Positions 33,192 through 41,719 of a DNA stretch of 64,000 nucleotides are shown here, piece by piece. The notes under the pieces were generated by a model. The model was not told the origin of the DNA, made no database searches, and was given only the letters and a program-made list of their open reading frames with translations. Source of the DNA: Microbacterium sp. Root61. Lineage in GTDB: Bacteria; Actinomycetota; Actinomycetes; Actinomycetales; Microbacteriaceae. The DNA is taken from NCBI RefSeq assembly GCF_001427525.1, contig NZ_LMGU01000001.1:839788-903787 (forward strand), written 5' to 3'. The stretch's first letter is position 1; the number at the start of each line of letters is the position of its first letter. Both the position numbers and the translations under genes were made by a program.

Positions 33192-33944
33192 TCACTCCGC
33201 TGCGGAGGCGGCGGCGGCGAGAGAGGCCAGCTGCAGGTCGCGCAGATCCGCGCAGCCGGCGACGCCCAGCTCGAGGAGAGCGTCGAGTTCGCGCTTGTCG
33301 AACGGCGCGCCCTCCGCGGTGCCCTGCACCTCGACGAACAGGCCGCGGCCCGTGACGACGACGTTCATATCGGTCTCGGCGCGGACGTCCTCGACATACG
33401 CGAGGTCGAGCATCGGCTCGCCGTCGATGATGCCGACCGAGACTGCGGCGACCGAGTCGATCAGCGGCGTGGCCTTCTGCGCGATGAACTTCTTCGCACG
33501 ACCCCACTCGATCGCGTCGGCGAGAGCGACGTAGGCGCCCGTGATCGCGGCCGTGCGGGTGCCGCCGTCGGCCTGCAGCACGTCGCAGTCGATGACGATG
33601 GTGTTCTCGCCGAGCGCCTTCGTGTCGACGACGGCGCGCAGGGCGCGGCCGATCAGGCGCGAGATCTCGTGCGTGCGTCCGCCGATCTTGCCTTTGACGG
33701 CCTCACGGTCGTTGCGCGAGTTGGTCGCGCGGGGCAGCATCGCGTACTCCGCCGTGACCCAGCCCTTGCCCTTGCCGGTCAGCCAGCGCGGCACGCCGTT
33801 GGTGAAGGATGCCGTGCACAGCACCTTGGTGCCGCCGAAGCTGATGAGCGCCGAGCCTTCGGCGTGCGCGCTCCAGCCGCGTTCGATGGTGATGGGACGC
33901 AGGTCGCTGACGCTACGGCCGTCGGCGCGGATGATCTCGGACAT
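33192..33944 (-). CDS. rph: Ribonuclease PH
   Basis: A 250-aa phosphorolytic 3'-5' exoribonuclease for tRNA end trimming. Start [20 protein letters not shown] follows AAGGAGAAGA, a good ribosome-binding site. Visible motifs: [60 protein letters not shown] with the phosphate-binding region. Between murI and rdgB. Confidence 0.96.
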   Translation of the reverse strand: MSEIIRADGRSVSDLRPITIERGWSAHAEGSALISFGGTKVLCTASFTNGVPRWLTGKGKGWVTAEYAMLPRATNSRNDREAVKGKIGGRTHEISRLIGRALRAVVDTKALGENTIVIDCDVLQADGGTRTAAITGAYVALADAIEWGRAKKFIAQKATPLIDSVAAVSVGIIDGEPMLDLAYVEDVRAETDMNVVVTGRGLFVEVQGTAEGAPFDKRELDALLELGVAGCADLRDLQLASLAAAASAAE

Positions 33945-33972
33945 TCTTCTCCTTGGATGGGGATGCCGCGCC

Positions 33973-34791
33973 TCAGCGCGGCAGGTCGATCGCGCCGGTC
34001 TGGACGAGCTGCACATCGCGCACCTCGCGGCCCATCAGGCGGTGGGCCAGGCGCACGAACTCGTCGGCGGAATCGCCGGTCGCTTCGTAGACGTGGGTGG
34101 GGATCGCATCGGGCCCGGCGAGCAGGTCGCGGCTCACGAGCTGTCGATAGACGTCCTTGGCGGTCTCGCTGTCACTGGAGACCAGGCTGACGTCCGGCCC
34201 CATCACGTAGCTGATGGCGCCCTCGAGGAACGGGTAGTGCGTGCAGCCGAGCACCAGCGTGTCGACACCGGCGTGCCGCAGCGGGGCGAGGTAGTTCTCG
34301 GCCACCTCGAGGACCTCGGGCGAATCGGTGATGCCGTCTTCGACGAACTCGACGAACCGCGGGCAGGCCGCGGCGAAGACGGTGAGCTTCGCGTTGACCT
34401 CGAGCATGTCCTGGTACGCCCGGGAGCCGATCGTGCCGGCCGTGCCGATCACGCCGATGCGTCCGTTGCGGGTGGTGGACATCGCGGTGCGCACGGCGGG
34501 TCCGATCACCTCGACGACCGGCACGTCGTAGCGCTCGCGCGCGTCGCGCAGCATCGCCGCGGAGGCCGTGTTGCAGGCGATCACGAGCATCTTCACGCCC
34601 TGCTCGACGAGGGTGTCCAGCACCTCGAGGGAGTAGCGGCGCACGTCGGCGATCGGCTTCGGGCCGTACGGAGAGCGCGCGGTATCGCCGATGTACAGGA
34701 GGGATTCGCGCGGGAGGAGCGCCGAGACGGCGCGGGCGACGGTGAGTCCGCCGACTCCGGAGTCGAAGATACCGATCGGCGCATCGTTCAC
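33973..34791 (-). CDS. murI: Glutamate racemase
   Basis: A 272-aa enzyme making D-glutamate for peptidoglycan. GTG 34791 is chosen because TAGGCT ends 7 nt upstream and the protein then begins [20 protein letters not shown], the family start. Both catalytic Cys are present, in [11 protein letters not shown] and [12 protein letters not shown]. Divergent from pncB across a 77-bp gap with a leaderless-type promoter for each gene. Confidence 0.96.
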   Translation of the reverse strand: MNDAPIGIFDSGVGGLTVARAVSALLPRESLLYIGDTARSPYGPKPIADVRRYSLEVLDTLVEQGVKMLVIACNTASAAMLRDARERYDVPVVEVIGPAVRTAMSTTRNGRIGVIGTAGTIGSRAYQDMLEVNAKLTVFAAACPRFVEFVEDGITDSPEVLEVAENYLAPLRHAGVDTLVLGCTHYPFLEGAISYVMGPDVSLVSSDSETAKDVYRQLVSRDLLAGPDAIPTHVYEATGDSADEFVRLAHRLMGREVRDVQLVQTGAIDLPR

Positions 34792-34868
34792 GATTTCCAG
34801 CCTACCCGTCGGTTTCGGTCCGACCCTGGCAGCGGCACGGGCGGTGCCGGCCTCAGTAGGCTGACCCC

Positions 34869-36194
34869 ATGACGGGGAGCACCGCACTGCAGACCGACCG
34901 GTACGAGTTGACGATGCTGGACGCGGCGCTCCGCGACGGCACCGCCCATCGGCGCTGCGTGTTCGAGTTGTTCGGACGACGCCTGTCGGGCGGACGCCGA
35001 TTCGGCGTCGTGGCCGGCACCGGGCGCCTGCTCAGCCTGATCCGCGACTTCCGCTTCGGCGAGGACGAGCTGCGATACCTGCGCGATGAGAACGTGGTGG
35101 ATGCCGAGACCCTCGCGTACCTCGAGGACTACCGGTTCAGCGGCACGATCACCGGCTATCGCGAGGGCGAGCTGTACTTCCCAGGCTCCCCCATCCTCAC
35201 GGTCGAGGGGACGTTCGCCGAGGCCGTCGTGCTGGAGACCCTGGCCTTGAGCGTGATGAACCACGACTCCGCCGTGGCCACGGCGGCCGCGCGCATGACG
35301 ATCGCGGCCGGCGACCGTCCGCTCGCGGAGATGGGTTCGCGCCGGGCCGGCGAGGACTCGGCCGTGGCCGCCGCCCGCGCGGCGTACATCACCGGATTCG
35401 ACGCGACCTCCAACCTCGAAGCGGGGCGTTCCTGGGGCATCCCCACGATGGGCACCGCCGCGCATTCCTGGACACTGCTGCACGACACCGAAGAGGACGC
35501 GTTCCGTGCGCAGATCGCCGCGCACGGCGTCGGCACGACCCTCCTCGTGGACACCTACGACATCCGTCAGGGCGTGGAGACCGCGATCCGCGTCGCGGGT
35601 ACCGGCCTCGGAGGCGTGCGTATCGACTCCGGCGACCTGCCGATCATGGCGGCCGAAGTGCGGGAGCAGCTGGATTCCCTCGGCGCCACCGGCACGCGCA
35701 TCACCGTGACGAGCGACCTCGACGAATACTCGATCGCCGCACTCGCGGCATCCCCCGTCGACTCCTACGGTGTGGGCACCTCGGTCGTCACCGGCTCCGG
35801 CACCCCGACCGCCGGCATGGTCTACAAGCTCGTCGCACGGCAGGACTCGGCGGGCGGGTGGGTCGCCGTCGCCAAGAAGTCGACCGACAAGGGCTCCCGC
35901 GGCGGACGCAAGGCCGCGTTCCGCACCCTCGACCGCGGCACCGCCACCAGCGAACTGGTGATCGTCTCGGACGGCTTCGAGACCGTCGCCACGGCTTCCG
36001 AGCATCCGGATGCGCGATCGCTCCAGGTCGAGCTCGTCGTCGGCGGAGAGATCGACGCCGTGAACGAGGGCGCCGCAGGCGTGACTGCCGCACGCGCGCA
36101 TCACGCCCAGGTGCGCGAGGAGCTTCCCGTGCGGGCGCTCGCATTGAGCCGGTCCGAACCGGCGATCCCGACCGTCTTCACCGACGCCGAGTGA
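34869..36194 (+). CDS. pncB: Nicotinate phosphoribosyltransferase
   Basis: A 441-aa enzyme of the NAD salvage (Preiss-Handler) pathway, joining nicotinate to PRPP. Start [20 protein letters not shown] is the family N-terminus; TAGGCT ends 6 nt upstream. Motifs: [22 protein letters not shown] substrate loop, [24 protein letters not shown]-equivalent [19 protein letters not shown] with the His that is autophosphorylated in the family, and [13 protein letters not shown]. Convergent with the DUF3039 gene. Confidence 0.94.
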   Translation: MTGSTALQTDRYELTMLDAALRDGTAHRRCVFELFGRRLSGGRRFGVVAGTGRLLSLIRDFRFGEDELRYLRDENVVDAETLAYLEDYRFSGTITGYREGELYFPGSPILTVEGTFAEAVVLETLALSVMNHDSAVATAAARMTIAAGDRPLAEMGSRRAGEDSAVAAARAAYITGFDATSNLEAGRSWGIPTMGTAAHSWTLLHDTEEDAFRAQIAAHGVGTTLLVDTYDIRQGVETAIRVAGTGLGGVRIDSGDLPIMAAEVREQLDSLGATGTRITVTSDLDEYSIAALAASPVDSYGVGTSVVTGSGTPTAGMVYKLVARQDSAGGWVAVAKKSTDKGSRGGRKAAFRTLDRGTATSELVIVSDGFETVATASEHPDARSLQVELVVGGEIDAVNEGAAGVTAARAHHAQVREELPVRALALSRSEPAIPTVFTDAE

Positions 36195-36204
36195 CCTCAG
36201 ATGG

Positions 36205-36471
36205 TCAGTTGACCATCGACTCGTAGATCTCCTTGCACGTGGGGCAGACCGGGAACTTCTCCGGGTCGCGACCCGGCGTCCACTTCTTGCCGCACAGTGC
36301 GCGCACGGGCTTGCCCGTGATCGCGGATTCGAGGATCTTGTCCTTCTTCACGTAGTGCGAGAAGCGCTCGTGATCTCCGGGTTCGATGCTCTCTTCGCGG
36401 ATGAGCTCTTCGAGCTCGCGGTCGAGGGTCGCGATGCCGCCCTGGTCGGGGCTCTCGAGGGGAGTGCTCAT
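36205..36471 (-). CDS. DUF3039 domain protein
   Basis: An 88-aa protein starting MSTPLESPDQGGIATLDREL. Its C-terminal half has CGKKWTPGRDPEKFPVCPTC, a Cys pattern suggesting a zinc site, preceded by FSHYVKKDKILESAITGKPV. This matches the DUF3039 family found in actinobacteria; function unknown. Confidence 0.88.
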   Translation of the reverse strand: MSTPLESPDQGGIATLDRELEELIREESIEPGDHERFSHYVKKDKILESAITGKPVRALCGKKWTPGRDPEKFPVCPTCKEIYESMVN

Positions 36472-36497
36472 GGACGTCAGTTTAGCCGCCCCACGGC

Positions 36498-38066
36498 TCA
36501 CGTGGACTCGGCGAACTCCATCAGACGCCCACCGCGGCGCTCGAACGCCAGCGATCCGATCGCGACGCCGACCACGAGCACGGTCACGCCGATCGCGATC
36601 CCGCCCCACAGTGCGGCAGTCGCGTACTGGACATCGCTGGTCAGCGCGAGCCATCCCCACCACAGGGCCGGCGTGCTCAATGCGATGGCTCCGAGAAGGA
36701 CGACGCCCTGGGCGATCGCTCCTGCCGAACCGGTGCGCTGCGGCTGCTGGAACGGGCTGTCACCGGGCCGGGCGACGGCGTACGGTGCGACCGCCGACGA
36801 GATGCTCGACAGGCCCAGTCCGGAGAGGAACAGCGCGGCGCATACGCCGACCATCGCCGGCAGGAGCGCCCAGCGGCCCTGGATGGCGATGACGACAGGG
36901 ATCGCGATGGCCAGGACCGGGACGGCCATGAGCAGCACCGGGATGAGTCGGCCCACCCGGTCGGACACGCCCCGCACGCCACTGGCGATGTGCATCCAGA
37001 CGGCGGTCGAGTCGAACGCCAAGTCGTTGTGGGGGAGCCAGCCGAAGAACACCGCGGCGATCGGCACCGGCACGAGCACCGCATACTCGATCGGAACTCC
37101 GGCCACGACCAAGGGAACGATCGTGATCAGCGCGGCGATCGGCACGACGACGCTGTTCACGACGTAGCGCCGGTCGCGCATCCAATAGACGAGGCTGCGA
37201 GCTGCCACTCCACCGCCAGGCGTGCCGGGCGCGACGGCGAACCAGCCGAGACCCCCGCGTTCGCGGACGGATGCCGGGCGCTCCGTCGTCGTGAGAAGGC
37301 GATGCACGAGCCAGGTCCAGAGCAGGCCGAGCAGGACGACGGTCGCGACCGCGATCAGCAGCGACGTCCACGCCGATCCGGCGCCCTGATCCACCCGGGC
37401 GGGGAACGCCCACGCGGCGCCGAAGGGAGTCAGCGCCAACGCGGTCACGGCTTCGCCGAGCTGCGTCGGCACCGATCCGCGCCACTCCAGCGAGGCGAGG
37501 AAGACGCCGACCGGGACCACCACGACGAGCACGGCCAGCGCGAAGACGCCCGTCAGCTCGCGGGAGCGGCGCTCGGACAGGAAGGAGGCCGTCACGGCCA
37601 TGCCGACACGGGCGAAGAGCGCGCACGTGAAGACCGCGAGGAGCACACTGCACGCCCCGATGACCCAGGGAACGCCATGGGCGGCCCACACGATCACGAG
37701 GCAGACCCCGAGCGCGATGAGCGCGAAGATCGGCACGCTGATCAGGCCTGCGAGTGCCAGGACACCGGCCAGCGGGCGCGGTGCCAGCCCGAACACCGCG
37801 AACCGGCGGGGATCCAGCGGATCAGACGTGCCGGCCATGAGCGGAGCCAGCGCGAACCCGAGTGTGACAGCGGAACCGCCCAGCACGGTGACGGCCAGCG
37901 CGACGTCGGAATCGGCATCCCGCAGCGTCAGCAGTCCCCAGCACGCGGCAGCGGTCGCGGCGGCGAGCAGCACCAGTCCGACCACGACCCGCGTCACATG
38001 CGACGGATCACCGCGGAAGGTTCCGATCAGCAGCGCCGCCCTCAGTCGGAGAACGTGTGCAGCCAC
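36498..38066 (-). CDS. ABC transporter permease (multi-span membrane protein)
   Basis: A 522-aa protein with about 12 hydrophobic segments and no solute-binding motif. GTG 38066 overlaps the end of the ATPase gene by 25 bp and gives MAAHVLRLRAALLIGTFRGD. Segments include VVVGLVLLAAATAAACWGLL and IALGVCLVIVWAAHGVPWVI. With the upstream ATPase it forms an exporter-type ABC system (ABC-2-like). Substrate unknown. Confidence 0.82.
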   Translation of the reverse strand: MAAHVLRLRAALLIGTFRGDPSHVTRVVVGLVLLAAATAAACWGLLTLRDADSDVALAVTVLGGSAVTLGFALAPLMAGTSDPLDPRRFAVFGLAPRPLAGVLALAGLISVPIFALIALGVCLVIVWAAHGVPWVIGACSVLLAVFTCALFARVGMAVTASFLSERRSRELTGVFALAVLVVVVPVGVFLASLEWRGSVPTQLGEAVTALALTPFGAAWAFPARVDQGAGSAWTSLLIAVATVVLLGLLWTWLVHRLLTTTERPASVRERGGLGWFAVAPGTPGGGVAARSLVYWMRDRRYVVNSVVVPIAALITIVPLVVAGVPIEYAVLVPVPIAAVFFGWLPHNDLAFDSTAVWMHIASGVRGVSDRVGRLIPVLLMAVPVLAIAIPVVIAIQGRWALLPAMVGVCAALFLSGLGLSSISSAVAPYAVARPGDSPFQQPQRTGSAGAIAQGVVLLGAIALSTPALWWGWLALTSDVQYATAALWGGIAIGVTVLVVGVAIGSLAFERRGGRLMEFAEST

Positions 38067-39685
38067 TCCAGGCCCTCCACGTCGCTCAGACCACCGGCGA
38101 GTTCGATGAACCGCTGCTCCAGCGTCAGCTCACCACGAACCTCGGCGATGGTGCCCTCGGCCAGCACCTGGCCGGCGACGATCACGGCGACACGCGAGCA
38201 GACCCGCTCGACGAGGTCCATGCCGTGACTGGAAAGGATGACGGTTCCACCGTGCTCGACGTAGGTGCCGAGGATGTCGAGGATGATCGCGCTGGAGACC
38301 GGATCCACTGCTTCGAACGGCTCGTCCAGCACCAGCAGGCGCGGAGAGTGGATCATCGCTCCGGCGAGCATGACCTTCTTGGCCATGCCGGCGGAGTAGT
38401 CGGAGACGACGCGACCGAGCGCATCGGTGAGGTCGAAGGCACGGGCCAGATCGTTGGTGCGACTCTCCACGACAGCGGGCGGCAGCTTGCGCAGGATGCC
38501 GTAGTAATAGAGGAGCTGTCGTCCCGTGAGCCGGTCGAACGTGCGCAGGCGGTCGGGCAGGACGCCCATCACCCGCTTGGCACCGACGGGGTCGGTTCCG
38601 GCATCCACGCCGTTGACGACGATCGACCCCCGGTCGGGCCGGAGCAGTCCGGCGATCATCGACAGCGTGGTGGTCTTGCCGGCGCCGTTCGGTCCGACGA
38701 GTCCGTAGAACGTGCCGGCCGGGATCGTCAGGTCGATGCCGTCGACCGCGCGCGTCTCACCGAACGACTTCGTGAGTCCCCGAACGACGAGGACGGATGC
38801 TGCGGGCGCGGGCACGGAGGCACCCACCGGGGCATCGTCCAGGGCCGCCACGAGGGCCGCCGTTGCGGCATCGTCGAGGTGCGACTCGTGCGCCACCGGT
38901 TCGGTCTCGACCACTTCTTCCGTGTCGAGGGCAGCATCCGCGACAGTCTCAATAACGAGAGCGTCCTCAAGCTCAAGCTCGAGCTCGGGCTCGACTTCGG
39001 TTTCCGTGTCAGCCTCGAGCTCTACCTCTACTTCTACTTCTACTTCTAGTTCCGGCTCTGCCTCGACTTCGGGCTCTGCCTCGAGTTCGGACTCCGGCTC
39101 AGCATCCGACTCTGCCTCGACTTCGGGCAGGACCGCGACTTCAGCTTCCAGATCTTCGACGGTCCCAGCCTCAAGCTCAGCCTCGTCTTCAGGCTCGCGC
39201 TCAGGCGCGGCCTCAGCCTCGACCGCCGGTTCAGGCTCGACCTCGAGTTCAGGCTCGACCTCTATCTCAGCCTCGGTGGCGACCTCGACCTCCGCAATGG
39301 CTGCCGCCTCGACATCCGGGGAATCGACGACCGCCTCCTCCGCCTGCTCGGCGGCGGCCGCGGCGACACCGGCGGGCAACGGCGGCTTCGGCGGGATGAC
39401 CACGTCGGCCGCGATCACATCGATCGGCAGGGGCGGGGGCGGACCCGGGTCGATGACCGCCGCCGGACGAGACTTCGCGCCGGCCTTGGGCTTGCGCGGA
39501 CGCGGGGGCTTGCGTGGGCGCGGAGGCACGGCATCCGCCGTCTCACGAGCGACGGCAGCCTCCTCTGCGGGCACACGAGGTTTGGGGGGCAGCTTGACGA
39601 TAGGCGCATCCCCCCGGGCATTCGCATCCGTCCGATCCGGGTGTTCCGGATAGGACTCCTGCGGAACCGGCAGAGAGGCTGTCAC
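38042..39685 (-). CDS. ABC transporter ATP-binding protein with long acidic N-terminal extension
   Basis: A 547-aa protein. GTG 39685 has a TAGGTT box ending 6 nt upstream. The ABC domain is confined to about residues 305-530 (Walker A GLVGPNGAGKTTTLS, signature DYSAGMAKKVMLAGAM, Walker B RLLVLDEPFEAVDP, switch His in LSSHGMD). The first ~90 residues are Pro/Lys/Arg-rich, and residues ~110-270 are an acidic repeat of Glu-Val/Glu-Leu/Glu-Pro pairs (for example ELEVEVEVEVELEADTETEV). Such an extension is not part of the ABC fold and is probably disordered. Confidence 0.85.
   Translation of the reverse strand: MTASLPVPQESYPEHPDRTDANARGDAPIVKLPPKPRVPAEEAAVARETADAVPPRPRKPPRPRKPKAGAKSRPAAVIDPGPPPPLPIDVIAADVVIPPKPPLPAGVAAAAAEQAEEAVVDSPDVEAAAIAEVEVATEAEIEVEPELEVEPEPAVEAEAAPEREPEDEAELEAGTVEDLEAEVAVLPEVEAESDAEPESELEAEPEVEAEPELEVEVEVEVELEADTETEVEPELELELEDALVIETVADAALDTEEVVETEPVAHESHLDDAATAALVAALDDAPVGASVPAPAASVLVVRGLTKSFGETRAVDGIDLTIPAGTFYGLVGPNGAGKTTTLSMIAGLLRPDRGSIVVNGVDAGTDPVGAKRVMGVLPDRLRTFDRLTGRQLLYYYGILRKLPPAVVESRTNDLARAFDLTDALGRVVSDYSAGMAKKVMLAGAMIHSPRLLVLDEPFEAVDPVSSAIILDILGTYVEHGGTVILSSHGMDLVERVCSRVAVIVAGQVLAEGTIAEVRGELTLEQRFIELAGGLSDVEGLEWLHTFSD
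38971..39300. repeat. Low-complexity DNA encoding the acidic Glu-repeat of the ABC ATPase
   Basis: Imperfect repeats of CTCGAGTTC/GGCTCGACC-like hexamers and CTCTACTTC-like runs cover about 330 bp within the ABC ATPase gene. The minus strand encodes alternating Glu and Val/Leu/Pro/Ala. Such repeats are prone to copy-number change. Confidence 0.75.
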
Positions 39686-39753
39686 TCAGCCAACCTATCA
39701 AGCACGACACGGAGACCCCGGGAACATTGCGGCAGTTACTCAGGATTCGCGCT

Positions 39754-39770
39754 TTGTCACGAAACGACAA
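39754..39770. promoter_or_regulatory. Palindrome in the divergent ABC/nucleotidyltransferase gap
   Basis: TTGTC-ACGAAAC-GACAA has perfect 5-bp arms. GGAGACCC occurs twice nearby (about 39712 and 39772). The 197-bp gap feeds both divergent genes. Regulator unknown. Confidence 0.35.
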
Positions 39771-39882
39771 CGGAGACCCGTCATTCTGCGCCTTCTCAGG
39801 GGGAATAGTTACCATGGAACAGGCACGAGGAAGTGTCATGTCGGTGAACCGACCGTGACAATTCGTACTCCAGGAGCAGATC

Positions 39883-40575
39883 TTGACCCTTCAGACCGTA
39901 ATCCTCGCAGCCGGCATGGGCTCGCGGCTAGGCCGCAGCCTGCCCAAGCCGCTGACCGAGCTCAGTGACGGCCGCAGCATCATGCAGCAGCAGCACGACA
40001 ACATCCGTGCCGCGTTCGGTGACGCCGCCCGCATCACGACGGTCGTCGGCTACCGCGCCGAGACCATCGTCGAGGCCTTCCCCGAGGTCGACTACGTCTA
40101 CAACGAGCGGTACGACCAGACCAACACGTCCAAGAGCCTGCTGCGCGCCCTCGGCCGTTCCGGCAAGGGCGGCGTGCTGTGGATGAACGGCGACGTCGTC
40201 TTCGACCCCCGCGTTCTCGGCCGCGCGATCGAGCTGATCCAGCGCGACCAGTCCTTCGTCTCCGTCAACACCTCCAAGGTCAGCGACGAAGAGGTCAAGT
40301 ACACCGTCACGCCCGAAGGCTTCATCAAGGAGCTGTCCAAGACCGTCAAGGGCGGCATCGGCGAAGCTGTCGGCATCAACTACATCTCCAGCGCAGACAA
40401 GCGGGCCTTCGTGCGTCAGCTCACGCGCGTCGATGACCAGGATTACTTCGAGCGAGGCCTCGAGCTCGCGATCGCCGAGGACGGCCTGCTCGTGGAGCCG
40501 ATGGACATCTCCGACCTGTACGCCGTCGAGGTGGACTTCGCCGAAGACCTCGAGCGGGCCAACCAGTTCGTCTGA
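39883..40575 (+). CDS. Sugar-/choline-phosphate nucleotidyltransferase-like protein (LicC-like)
   Basis: A 230-aa protein with TTG start at 39883, supported by CAGGAG 9 nt upstream. N-terminal VILAAGMGSRLGRSLPKPLT is the NTP-transferase motif; LWMNGDVVF holds the metal-binding Asp. Later segments (DEEVKYTVTPEGFIKELSKT, EAVGINYISSADKRAFVRQL) resemble the LicC/phosphocholine or glycerol-phosphate cytidylyltransferase group. It could supply an activated precursor for wall polymers (compare the CDP-glycerol genes at 56-61 kb), but the substrate is inference. Confidence 0.82.
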   Translation: MTLQTVILAAGMGSRLGRSLPKPLTELSDGRSIMQQQHDNIRAAFGDAARITTVVGYRAETIVEAFPEVDYVYNERYDQTNTSKSLLRALGRSGKGGVLWMNGDVVFDPRVLGRAIELIQRDQSFVSVNTSKVSDEEVKYTVTPEGFIKELSKTVKGGIGEAVGINYISSADKRAFVRQLTRVDDQDYFERGLELAIAEDGLLVEPMDISDLYAVEVDFAEDLERANQFV

Positions 40576-40576
40576 C

Positions 40577-40595
40577 ACGCCTGACCCCCAGGCGT
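40577..40595 (+). terminator. Short hairpin after the nucleotidyltransferase gene
   Basis: Stem ACGCCTG/CAGGCGT (7 bp) with loop ACCCC, two bases after the stop. T-run weak (CGTTC). Confidence 0.5.
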
Positions 40596-40626
40596 CGTTC
40601 AGCGAGCCGCGCTTAGGATCGGCGTG

Positions 40627-41631
40627 ATGGCCGAGAAGGTTCACCGCATCCACTCGCTCCCCGGCGATTCGCCGTGGACGGGTGGGATGCCGCCCACGGG
40701 CTCCGACGAGCACCCCCGCGTCATCCGCGCCCTCGACAAGGTGCTCGCAATCCAGCGGCCCGTCGTCGTCGCGCATCTGCGCAGCATCCGCCTGCGTCAT
40801 CCGAACGCCACCACGACAGACATCGTGCGCATGCTGGAGCGTCGCTACCTCGCCGCCGTCACGACCGGCGGCGCTGCGGTCGGCGCCACCGCCGTCGTCC
40901 CGGGCATCGGCACCGGCGTCACGCTGGCGCTGAGCGGCGTGGAGACAGTCGGCTTCCTGGAGGCCACCACGCTGTTCGCGCAGTCCGTCGCCGAGGTCCA
41001 CGGCATCCCGGTCGAGAACCCCGACCGCGCGCGGGCGCTCGTGCTGACCATGATGCTCGGCAAGGAGGGCACCGACCTCGTGGCCCAGCTCGCCGGGCAG
41101 GCCACCGGCAAGGCGCCGACCCGCGACCGCTACTGGGGCGAGCTGATCACAAAGACGCTCCCCCGCGCCGCCGTCGGCCCGCTGGTCGACCGCCTCAAGA
41201 CCGCGTTCATCCACCAGTTCGCCGCCAAGGGCAGCGCCTCCTTCATCGGCAAGGCGCTCCCGTTCGGCATCGGCGCAGTCGTCGGCGGTGCCGGCAACAA
41301 CATCCTGGGACGCCGCGTCCTCGTCGGCTCGCGGCGGGCGTTCGGAATGCCGCCCGTGCAGCTGCCCGCCGAACTCGAACCGCGGCCCGGCGCCTCGACG
41401 CTGGAGCGCGCGGCCGGCACCGGCATCGTCCGTGCCGGCAGCGCGGTCGTCGGCGGTATCACGAAGGGCGTCGCCTCCGTCGGGCACGCCGGTCGCCGCG
41501 TCGGCGGCGCACTGACCTCACGACGCGGGTCGTCCCGTGCGGCCGGGCCTGCCGTCGAGGGTCAGGATGCGGCGCCCGCCGTCGAGGGTCAGGATGCGGC
41601 GCCCGCCGTCGAGGACCCCGCCGCACACTGA
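40627..41631 (+). CDS. EcsC-like/unknown membrane-associated protein
   Basis: A 334-aa protein. ATG 40627 lies 7 nt after a TAGGAT box. The central part has two Gly/Ala-rich hydrophobic stretches (TTGGAAVGATAVVPGIGTGV and IGKALPFGIGAVVGGAGNNI) separated by charged helices, a pattern seen in EcsC-type proteins. The C-terminus is basic and ends in two copies of AVEGQDAAP. It shares the strand with the subtilase and hydrolase that follow. Function unknown. Confidence 0.65.
   Translation: MAEKVHRIHSLPGDSPWTGGMPPTGSDEHPRVIRALDKVLAIQRPVVVAHLRSIRLRHPNATTTDIVRMLERRYLAAVTTGGAAVGATAVVPGIGTGVTLALSGVETVGFLEATTLFAQSVAEVHGIPVENPDRARALVLTMMLGKEGTDLVAQLAGQATGKAPTRDRYWGELITKTLPRAAVGPLVDRLKTAFIHQFAAKGSASFIGKALPFGIGAVVGGAGNNILGRRVLVGSRRAFGMPPVQLPAELEPRPGASTLERAAGTGIVRAGSAVVGGITKGVASVGHAGRRVGGALTSRRGSSRAAGPAVEGQDAAPAVEGQDAAPAVEDPAAH
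41551..41615 (+). repeat. 27-bp tandem repeat (2.4 copies)
   Basis: GCCGTCGAGGGTCAGGATGC plus GGCGCCC is repeated twice and begins a third time, encoding AVEGQDAAP-AVEGQDAAP-AVE at the end of the EcsC-like gene. Confidence 0.9.
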
Positions 41632-41719
41632 CCGCGCGCTTGCGGACGCCATGACACCGTTGGTGACATAGACGCAGCTGCGGCGGTACTCTCACCGCGG
41701 GGAGAGAAACCGAGGGGAC

